A DNA stretch of 64,000 nucleotides from Larix kaempferi. Lineage: Eukaryota > Streptophyta > Pinopsida > Pinales > Pinaceae. Under the pieces are notes generated by a model. It made no database searches. It was not told the origin of the DNA and was given only the letters and a program-made list of their open reading frames with translations. The DNA is taken from assembly GCA_027924585.1 (NCBI GenBank), contig BSBM01000809.1, positions 3,055,001 to 3,119,000 of the forward strand. Direction: 5' to 3'. Shown one piece after another: positions 56,450 through 64,000 of this stretch; position 1 is the stretch's first letter; the number at the start of each line of letters is the position of its first letter. A program made the position numbers and the translations under genes.

Positions 56450-59242
56450 ATGACTTCAGTTGTGGCGGAGAAAGGAAAGAAAATTGCTGCTGGCTCTTCG
56501 ACCATACGCCAGTCGCCGAGAACCTTAGCTAATATGGAACGTAGCGAGACCCTGAATAGCACAGAGTCAGAAGAACCGGAGCAGGAACTTCCGGAAGAAG
56601 TTACAGTCACTACCCTATACTTCCCACCAAGAGTAGAGAATGCGCCAGCCATTGTTCTTCCACGAGACTTTAAGTATGAACTCATACTCCCGCCGCTGGA
56701 TAACCGAGTGAAGGAAGAAGGTAACTTGTGGGGGAATATGCATGCTGTTAAGTTTACTGATTATAATCTGAGAGATTATACGCTGTACCCACAATTCCGC
56801 CGCGATCGTTATATGACGATTCAGAGGAACCCAAGGACACAGCACGATGAGTTCGTCCCCATGGACCATGTAAGCCATTTAGTACCGTCGGGACTGCTCA
56901 ATCTCCTGGAGATCCCACACTTTGGACGGGGCCCGGAGGTCAATGCTGTGGTGCGGACGCTGCTTTCATGCGTGCATGGCGGTTACTTATGGTTGGGTAA
57001 CCGAATAGATGTCAATGTTGACCTCATTCACCGCATTACCGGTCTGTCGAAGACTGGTTTTGACCCACAGATAAATATTGATGGCGCCACAAAGGATACC
57101 AGGCTCTCAACCAAGCAGGTTGCGGAGTATAAGCTGCAAAGAGGAGGTCGCGCCTACGATGTCAATTCAATACAGGATGACGCCTTGCGGTTTACTGTTA
57201 GTCTGTTGGCAGGAAAACTCCTTCTCAAGGTGAGGCCGAAGGAGGTCACAGGCTCAGTTATCCGCCTAGCGATCGAAGTCATAAACGGTAAACCTTACAA
57301 CTGGAGTTTATTTTTGTTAAATAGTTTCTTTCAAGACTGTGCGCAGGCGCAGCAGGATCCACTTCACAGCTTCCACTTCTCGTGGCTGCTGATCCTTATG
57401 GCTTTCATTGGATGGAAGGAGCCGCCCCATTCGCAGTTCCCACAGCTGGCGCCAGGGGCGTGCAGAGGGTCGAGGTACTCCAATCTTTGGGCGAGTAATC
57501 ACCCAGAGAAGCACAAGAATAATGCAATGATATTCCATGAATATTATACGCTATTGCTTGAATCCGTCGCAACGATTCCGCGTGTCGACTCGCCGGTCGT
57601 TGATCTTTATCAGTCCAAGCTGGAATTTAAAGTCGACAGGGATAAAACCTACATCAGACCCAAAGGGTTCAGGAAACATAACGAATGGGCCCCCGGCCCA
57701 TATCGCATGGAAATCCAGCAGGTCGAAGATACCATTAAGAACTGTTTCGACGAGGATATGAAACAAATGTATGATGATCTATCCTCTGGCCTAGTTCCAG
57801 TTGATCCCCCAGCCGCGGACCTAGAAGATGTTCAGGAGGTAGATCCTAAAGACAAAGAGAAAGAACCAATGGGTTCTAAGAGAAAGGCTATTGAAGGCCC
57901 TTCTCCGGTGCGAGCAAAGAAGAAGAGAACGAAGGCGGTTACTTCCGACGAACCGCAGACACCAGTCATGACAGAGGATGAGTATGATCTCATCGCCAGC
58001 CGAATACAGGAGAAGATGCGGGATAAATTCGCTGCGATTCAGTCATCGCAGGATCGTATGCGCATCAGCCTTGACAACAAATTGCGAGAGTTGAAGGCAA
58101 TCACTGAGAAGACTGCTTCCATGCAGATTCAGCCAGCTCCAACTACAGTCGCAGAAAGTTCGCAGCCCCCTTCGCAGAGCAGAGAAGAAAGCATTGCAAA
58201 GGACCGCACGAACATTGTTCGTATACCGCCAGGAAGTATTAAGTTCCCTGTACCTATGGAGGTGCAGATGGTTCATCCTCTTGAGGTGAACCTACCAGAA
58301 GTACCTATGGATCAGTTGTATGAAATTTTCCAGCAGATAGGCACGGAGCTGAGGCACAGAGAACAAGTCACATATGAGCAAAATGTTTTGCTGTCTCATG
58401 ACAATGTGCAGCTCATTGCGCAGCATGAGGCAGAGAGTGCCCAGTTGACGCAATATGTTCAGCGAGAGCAGGATGTCTCTCTTGTGTTAAAGAATATCGC
58501 AACAGAGCTTCCGCAGTGCGATATCAGGCCTGAGTTAGAAATAACTCAAAAGATCAGAAAAATAGCGGAAAGAGCAAAGGCTCTAGATGAAGAGAAGAGA
58601 AAGATGGAGGAAGAATACGAAGCAAAGATTGCTGCACTAGAAGCAAATAAGCCACCTACTCCAGAGGAAATCCAAGAAGCACGAGTGCAAGCTTTCAGAG
58701 TTGTACAGACACAGATGCACTGTCGGGTGGAAGCAGCAGAGGCCATCCTGGAAGATGCATCAAAGGCATGGCTGGAGCTAGAGGAGCTCCCACAGAAAGC
58801 CCAGCTCGATCAGCACATTAAGCACTGTGAAGATGCGATAGCAAAAGCTGAGGAAGAATACAAGGGCTTGAGTGCTCTTGCGAAGATAAGAAAGAAAGGA
58901 GAAATCACACAAATTCAGCAGCAGGTGCAGAAATACAGAGAACAGCAGATCAACCTGGCTAACGAAGTTAGCCCGCATGAAAGCAACATCGCACATCTGG
59001 TTGATGAACTGGAGCAAAAGGTGAAAAGCTTCGCCTCAAGTAAAGGAGTCATTGAGGGCACAGAGGACTCCCTGGTAACCGCTGAGCTGCTCAGCGCGGC
59101 GCAGGAAGAAGTAACACACATGGATGAAAGTATTAAAGCGCTTAAGGCACAATTCGCAGCAATCTCACGAGCAGCAAAGGATAAGCTTAGGCAGATGAAT
59201 CAGGCTGTTGTTGCAAGTGGCTCGGGGACGAGCCACAAGTAA
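56450..59242 (+). CDS. Large 3' ORF, 930 aa: plant-mobile-domain-like N-terminus, basic patch, coiled coil
   Basis: The first ATG is 56,450; a GTG 13 codons earlier is also in frame. Residues ~140-330 form a conserved block: IPHFG, LLSCVHGGYLWL, ITGLSKTGFDP (197-), NWSLFLLN (284-), FHFSWLLILMAFIGWKEP (~310-327). It resembles plant-mobile-domain or Transposase_32-like proteins carried by plant transposons (inference from pattern). Residues ~478-498 hold a bipartite NLS-like patch (KRK...RAKKKRTK). About 640-920 are Glu/Gln/Lys-rich coiled coil. No signal peptide or convincing membrane anchor is visible, so it is not an obvious envelope protein. It ends 13 bases before the LTR. The diverged copy at 2.3-6.86 kb has the same blocks. 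Confidence 0.88.
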   Translation: MTSVVAEKGKKIAAGSSTIRQSPRTLANMERSETLNSTESEEPEQELPEEVTVTTLYFPPRVENAPAIVLPRDFKYELILPPLDNRVKEEGNLWGNMHAVKFTDYNLRDYTLYPQFRRDRYMTIQRNPRTQHDEFVPMDHVSHLVPSGLLNLLEIPHFGRGPEVNAVVRTLLSCVHGGYLWLGNRIDVNVDLIHRITGLSKTGFDPQINIDGATKDTRLSTKQVAEYKLQRGGRAYDVNSIQDDALRFTVSLLAGKLLLKVRPKEVTGSVIRLAIEVINGKPYNWSLFLLNSFFQDCAQAQQDPLHSFHFSWLLILMAFIGWKEPPHSQFPQLAPGACRGSRYSNLWASNHPEKHKNNAMIFHEYYTLLLESVATIPRVDSPVVDLYQSKLEFKVDRDKTYIRPKGFRKHNEWAPGPYRMEIQQVEDTIKNCFDEDMKQMYDDLSSGLVPVDPPAADLEDVQEVDPKDKEKEPMGSKRKAIEGPSPVRAKKKRTKAVTSDEPQTPVMTEDEYDLIASRIQEKMRDKFAAIQSSQDRMRISLDNKLRELKAITEKTASMQIQPAPTTVAESSQPPSQSREESIAKDRTNIVRIPPGSIKFPVPMEVQMVHPLEVNLPEVPMDQLYEIFQQIGTELRHREQVTYEQNVLLSHDNVQLIAQHEAESAQLTQYVQREQDVSLVLKNIATELPQCDIRPELEITQKIRKIAERAKALDEEKRKMEEEYEAKIAALEANKPPTPEEIQEARVQAFRVVQTQMHCRVEAAEAILEDASKAWLELEELPQKAQLDQHIKHCEDAIAKAEEEYKGLSALAKIRKKGEITQIQQQVQKYREQQINLANEVSPHESNIAHLVDELEQKVKSFASSKGVIEGTEDSLVTAELLSAAQEEVTHMDESIKALKAQFAAISRAAKDKLRQMNQAVVASGSGTSHK

Positions 59243-59247
59243 GTGTT

Positions 59248-59254
59248 AGGGGAG
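59248..59254 (+). other. Polypurine tract of the young Ty3 element
   Basis: AGGGGAG one base before the 3' LTR (59,256), the expected plus-strand primer position. It lies 5 bases after the stop of the 3' ORF. Confidence 0.6.
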
Positions 59255-59255
59255 T

Positions 59256-60810
59256 TGTTGGAGAGAACTTCCGCAGCATTTAGGAAGCTGCTAATTTTGG
59301 GAAGGATAACTAATTTTGGAAGGAAAGTACCAATTTTGGCGGTAAGACAAAGATATCGCCGTAGCGCAAATTCCGGCGGGAATCACGGCGATAGGTACAG
59401 AAAAGTTAAGAAGATGGTACAAAGAAGAGGCCGAAGGGAGAGCTCAACCACCGCAATGAAGGCGCCGAAGATGAAGAGAGGGTTCAGCTACCCTCATAAA
59501 GACGAAGGACTACAGTCAGCGTTGCTTGAACCAAGAAGAAGCGACGGGCCGATGCATTAAAGACTAAGGACTGCAGGAAGCGGCGACAAGACAGAAGGCG
59601 GCCATGGAAGTACAGCCAGTTGACTGTAAGTGGTTAGGGTTGAGTCACTGTTGGGATAAGGCCCACAGTTTTGTAACTGCGATGAGACCTTCGGGCCATC
59701 TATATATAGTAGTCTTTTTATAGGATAAGGGGTTGGCCACATAGTGATAGAGACATCAGGTAGATGCTAGTGTAGTCTTCTGTTGTTGCAAGTCTGGACA
59801 TCCCTGAGAATACAAGGGCCGACCTGTTGAGAGAGAGTGCAATCCGCAGGGATTGCGAGAGGAAGAGAGTGCACTGTAAAGGCAAGAAGAGAAAAGAGGT
59901 CTATAGAGAAGGGCTCCCACTGAGGTGGAGTTTCCCAGAAGACCCCTATTGTAAAGAGTGGAACGGAGCTGTGTTTATTCCCCAGAGTTGTAACAAGAAC
60001 CGCAGTTCCCCTGGGCGTAGTCTTTGCCCTGGGAGTATCAATGTGCTTATCTAAGTAGCGCTATTGTAATTGTGTAGCCATTATTCTCATTTCACGTGTT
60101 TATGATATATATGAATGCTCAATCTGTTATAAGTAATGTACATGGTCGTCAGTTAACTTCTGAATGATGTATAACGAGTGCGATAATCGTAGCTAACCTC
60201 TTTGCGAACTAGATACTTGTTAAACAGAGGTTAATGTGCGAGTAAGAACTGAATATGAGGCATGAATGGTTTAATTAGACATCGCGCAAAGTAATGTTCT
60301 ACTCAGTTACGTGTGGCGAGGTATCAAGGGCCGACTTCAGTAGTGAGGGTTAGGCTTGTAGGCTGAATGCTGTTGCTAACTGCAGTACCAGGATAAGGAT
60401 AGCTAAGACCACCTGTTAACCCAGGAAGCGGCCATAGTTCGCTTGCCGCAGGAGCTAGAAGAGCCAGATATTGCACCTACGATATCTTGGGTATCGCTAG
60501 ATGGTTTCACCTAGGGAAAGACTTATCGCATTCCCTGCGTACTGCGATAAGACAGAGGTGTAGCCGGAGTAATGGAATGAGATAGACAGCTTCTGTGAAA
60601 GGGGTTAAGGTGGGTGTGAGCACCCTGGATGCCTCGGAACTTGGCTGGGGACACTTGAGTCTCCTCCCTCCCATTAGAATCACTTCGGGTGAGACTTCAG
60701 GTTGCTTCTGTGACCTGTTGCCGAAAGGGCCAGTGAGCTAAGGGTTCTGTTGGTCTAAAAGATTACCGCACGCCCGGGTCTGCCCTGAAAGAGGGGATAA
60801 AAGATCAACA
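59256..60810 (+). repeat. Young Ty3 3' LTR, 1,555 bp
   Basis: Partner of 47,552-49,106 with two transitions. TATATATA at 59,701-59,708. Confidence 0.97.
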
Positions 60811-60815
60811 TTAAG

Positions 60816-62203
60816 TCATACCTGTCGAGACTTCTTGTAGTCTTCTTATGTAAGGCCTTAGCCTCAACTCCCCTGAAACTTGATCTGGAGCTTGATTAGG
60901 GTTTGCTAGAGAAACCCTAAAAATTCAATCTTTGACTTTCACACTTCTGAATGGATGGAAGGATGTGTCTTGCTAGCATACTTCAATTTTGAAATCTCCA
61001 AAATTTGACCCCCTAAAATTGCCTTCGAAACTTCTGGATCTTTTGGACAGGAACCCGAACTAGGGTTTGATGAATCCCACCCTTCTGTCCAATCAAAAGG
61101 TTTGATCCAAGGCTCTAAACTCTTATTTTTCTGAGGAGCTTCCAGCCGTGGTTACAGACTTCAAAAATTCCAACTTTTGCTGAAGCCCTAATTTTCCATC
61201 TTTCCGATCAAAATCCCGAACTGGGGTTTGATCAAGCCCGGTCTTCTACCCAACCAAAAAGTTCGATCTTGGTCTCTAAATTTCGATTTTATTGAGTAGC
61301 ATTCAGCCGTGGATTCTAATTCCAAAAATTCTAACTTTCTCCGAAACCTTAAATTCCGGAAGCCATGAATGAAGGTGCTCCAAAAATAATTCTATTTTGA
61401 CAGAAATATGTACCTGACTGTTTCTGCTGTAACTCCTAACGTTTTGCTCCAAAGGGTCTGAATTTTTTTTTTTGGTAGCCTGACCTGTCATCTTTCCATC
61501 CCTACAGGTTTGACCTCAATTGGATTTTCTAAGAGAGAGTTATGCCAAGTGTCGCAATGTGACCTGTTTATAGGATAAAACAGGAGAGCAAACTTGTACG
61601 GCGTGCCACGTGTCACTGGTTCAACTTTGGCCTCTGAAAATGTTTCTTGAGATAGTAAAGTCTATTTAATACCTGTCAATTTTTACGAAATTTAATTTGG
61701 AGCTTCCTAGCCCAAGTTATGCCAAGTGTCGCAACGTGACCTGTTTATGGGATAAAACAGGAGAGCGAACTTGTACAGCGTGCCACGTGTCACTGGTTCA
61801 ACTTCGGCCTTTGAAAAAGTTTCTTGAGATAGTATAGTTTGTGTACTACCTGTCACTTTTTACTAAAGTTCATTTGGAGCTTTCTATCCCAAGTTATGAC
61901 CTTTTTTCCTAGGTCACCTGATTTTGACTGAGATCTGGAAGAGGCAGAAACCCTAACTTGTACGGATCATAGCTTACAAAGTACAACGAATCTGAGGGTT
62001 CCCTTTGGACACAAGATACCTGGAGATGTTATATATGACTTGTAAAGGTTTCAGATCCCGAACCTTCGCCAAAATGGATTTATGGCAAAAGTTCCACGAT
62101 GACTGGTTTTTGCTATATAAAACCCTAACCTTCAAATTGTCGTAAGTAAAGCAAGTGTCGTAAGTGCCATACATTGCCTTCCTTCAGTTTAGCTCTGATA
62201 CCA
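60816..62203 (-). other. Copia-2 non-coding interior, part 2 (next to the 5' LTR)
   Basis: Homologous to 24,428-25,719 in copia-1 (for example GTCATACCTGTCGAGA at the left end). It contains a tandem duplication of about 177 bp: TTATGCCAAGTGTCGCAA at 61,540 and 61,717, spanning about 61,540-61,895, of which copia-1 has only one copy. No ORF. The right end is the primer-site complement GCTCTGATACCA next to 62,204. Confidence 0.7.
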
Positions 62204-62807
62204 TGTTAAGATTTAATATGATAAGACATAAAATAGCAGCATTTCATTCTATTTCACAATAATAGCATATACAGGATCACTGAAGAAACAACAAGCACAA
62301 CATAAACACAAGAGACACAAATTTATCCTGGGAAACCCTCATGGGGTAGAAAACCCAGTAAAGCTTCCTCAATATAGATGACCAGCAATATACAAAGATG
62401 TAACCCTGAGCATAAGCTCCTCCTTCTCCATAGAATACCTCTCCTCCACAAGTGCACCACTCTCAAGTGAGTGAGTGTGTGTCAAATGAGGAATACACCT
62501 CCTCTATTTATACACTACTCCGACTTGTCTTTTACACAAATCATGTAGGCTCGTATTTAACCTGTGGGTTAAATACCCCACTACAACTGACTTGGCCGAC
62601 CCCTCTAGGGTGGTCTAATAACCCTTTGACTCACATAACACATACAGGGCCGACCCCCACTAGGGAAGTCTAGTAACCCAAGTTACCACATTCCGACGGA
62701 GGAATAAACATCTCCGGATATACAATAAGATCTTCAAGGAGGAATGAAACATCTCCAGAATAATAAAGTACAAATATAATATTCTTTGAAGTTACAATAT
62801 CTCAACA
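62204..62807 (-). repeat. Copia-2 5' LTR
   Basis: 604 bp, partner of 42,388-42,991, with 14 substitutions and no gaps; followed by CATCA, the target duplication. Confidence 0.92.
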
Positions 62808-62812
62808 CATCA

Positions 62813-64000
62813 AACATTATCATTATAATTATCAACATCACCAACATATCATTACAGGATTCAAGTTCCAGGCAACATCTTCATCATTTTGTTCTCAGTT
62901 TGTCCAGCAAAATGTTCCGCATCAATTGTTTAGATTCGATTTGTTCAACAGCATATTAAAAGTTATATTAGCATCATATCAAGGATTATCTCAGCATCAC
63001 ATCAAAAATCATATTAGCATCATATCATCTTGTTTGGTATCATTTCTTCAGCACCTTGTTCCTAGAGCATTCTGTCCTAAACCATAACCCATCTTCAGCA
63101 AGAGCATACTGTCCATCGATTGCACCAGCATCATGTTACATTGCAGCCCCAGAAAATCAAAGATGTAGAAAAAAATATGCTTGTTGCTCCTGCTGCTCCA
63201 TTGCAGTCATCACAATGTCCCAAACACAGATCTTACTCAGCTATCCAAAATTCTCATGCTCTCACTGTCCACCGAAATCAACTCACCTCACTGTCCCCCG
63301 AAATTTCTCAGAGCTACCCGAAAATCTCCATAAAAATGAACTTTTTCTAGTGTATTTATATAGGTCCAAAAAAAAATATTTCCAACTGAGCCAACTTGTC
63401 AATAAGATTTTTATTTTTATTTAAATTTGATTTTAATTTAATTCCTTTTCCTTTAGCTCGCCGACTTGTTACCAACAAGTTTAAGGTCTTCTCCAAATTT
63501 ATACTTTTAATAGCAGGTTGCCTCTTTCAACATCTATTTTGCAATGCCATTTAATGATTGGTCAAAATACATTTTCATGGTCTTCAATGACAAAGTGTAA
63601 ATATCTTCTTCAAGAGTTCATTTGACCATCAAGTTTCACAAGCCCTGGCTTTATCAAGTGTCCAAATGCCCACATTGTTTTTGTCCATGAGCCATGCTAT
63701 GTCACCATGCTGCTATATCCTTGTCCACTTCAATGCCATATGTATTCTTCAAGTCATCCACATACCTTTCTTGCCAACTTCATGTCATGGTTTGTCATGT
63801 CCATATGTCATCCAATGTCCTACTTCATGCTTGTGCCAAGGTATGTTAATATGCTTCTTTGTCTAATGTCATTTCCATGTTACTTTCCATATCTCCAAGT
63901 CATTCTTGTCTAGGGTATTAGGCCCAATTCCAAATGACCACAGTATGGGTCATTTGGCTCATTAGATGTGCCAAAGCCCATTACCTCTTGTCTTTTGTCT
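62813..64000. other. Gene-free interval
   Basis: CATCA/ATCATAT-rich text at 62,810-63,060, then AT-rich sequence with only short overlapping chance ORFs. It is the continuation of the DNA left of 42,383 that copia-2 split (which is also CATCA-rich at 42,090-42,387). No element ends recognised. Confidence 0.5.

Larger units (their letters stand above)
47552..60810 (+). mobile_element. Young, nearly intact 13,259-bp Ty3/gypsy element with extra ORFs, TSD TTAAG
   Basis: LTRs at 47,552-49,106 and 59,256-60,810 are each 1,555 bp. They differ only at 48,636/60,340 (A/G) and 48,798/60,502 (C/T). TTAAG flanks both sides (47,547-47,551 and 60,811-60,815), and joining the flanks restores copia-2 text homologous to copia-1 near 24.43 kb. 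Between the LTRs, all in one frame: a 160-aa ORF, Gag-Pol with one internal UAG, and a 930-aa 3' ORF. RT motifs and the tRNA-Asp-like primer site place it near the Tat/Athila side of Ty3/gypsy. There is no chromodomain. Confidence 0.97.
42388..62807 (-). mobile_element. Copia-2: minus-strand Ty1/copia element split by a young Ty3 insertion, TSD CATCA
   Basis: 604-bp LTRs at 42,388-42,991 and 62,204-62,807 differ at 14 positions (2.3%). Both flanks are CATCA (42,383-42,387 and 62,808-62,812). The initiator-tRNA-Met primer complement GCTCTGATACCA lies directly left of 62,204, and on the minus strand the purine tract AAGGGGGAG precedes the LTR that ends at 42,991. Removing the Ty3 insertion (47,552-60,810 plus one TTAAG) leaves an element of about 7.2 kb. 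Only a badly decayed RT-RNase H remains coding-like, so it is non-autonomous. It is a relative of copia-1. Confidence 0.93.

Noticed and set aside
56450-59242. Envelope (env-like) gene as in some Athila elements
   Set aside because: No signal peptide, no convincing membrane anchor, and a basic patch plus coiled coil instead; the position alone is not enough.

Overview
The window looks like intergenic DNA from a large, repeat-rich plant nuclear genome, and I see no intact host gene in it. The plant assignment rests on Ty1/copia LTR elements whose primer site is the initiator-tRNA-Met type TGGTATCAGAGC, Ty3/gypsy elements with a tRNA-Asp-like primer site and a Tat/Athila-like RT, and a chromovirus integrase with a chromodomain remnant. 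The nesting, slow decay and long low-density stretches suggest a gymnosperm (conifer-like) genome. That is an inference; the sequence does not prove the species.

Layout. 1-7.6 kb: 3' half of an old Ty3/gypsy element (pol, then a large extra ORF, then a decayed LTR), split by a 1.6-kb solo LTR with a perfect 5-bp target duplication. 7.6-13.4 kb: LTR-like remnants, E2F-like motifs and a broken Pro-rich ORF. 13.5-15.1 kb: minus-strand chromovirus integrase/chromodomain fragment. 15.1-17.1 kb: no gene. 17.1-19.35 and 26.3-26.76 kb: one 55-60-bp satellite-like array, split by a minus-strand copia element (copia-1, 19,350-26,307). 27.0-28.5 kb: unidentified broken exon-like ORFs. 28.7-31.6 kb: non-autonomous plus-strand copia element (copia-3) keeping only gag. 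31.8-34.1 kb: minus-strand remnant encoding a G-patch and CCHC knuckles. 34.2-37.8 kb: three fragments resembling FCP1/SCP-type HAD phosphatases. 38.3-39.1 kb: copia RT-RNase H fragment. 39.1-41.7 kb: LTR pieces, a primer site and a broken first ORF. 42,388-62,807: a second minus-strand copia element (copia-2) carrying large tandem arrays. Inside it, at 47,552-60,810, sits a very young 13.3-kb Ty3/gypsy element. 62.8-64 kb: no gene.

The young Ty3 element is the main object of interest. Its 1,555-bp LTRs differ at only two positions, and it has a TTAAG target duplication. Its ORFs all lie in one frame: a 160-aa leader ORF; a Gag-Pol polyprotein with five CCHC knuckles, an RGG box, and two additional Gag-like helical modules between protease and RT; an in-frame UAG between RNase H and integrase; and a 3' ORF of about 930 aa with a plant-mobile-domain-like N-terminus, a basic NLS-like patch and a long coiled coil. 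The diverged copy at 1-7 kb carries the same 3' ORF, so that ORF belongs to the family and is not a one-off capture.

The relative order is clear. Copia-2 (LTRs 2.3% apart) inserted first, then the Ty3 element (0.13%) landed inside it. Copia-1 and copia-2 are relatives with the same odd layout: a decayed RT-RNase H, tandem arrays between RNase H and the 3' LTR, and a conserved non-coding 5' interior studded with splice-donor-like motifs.
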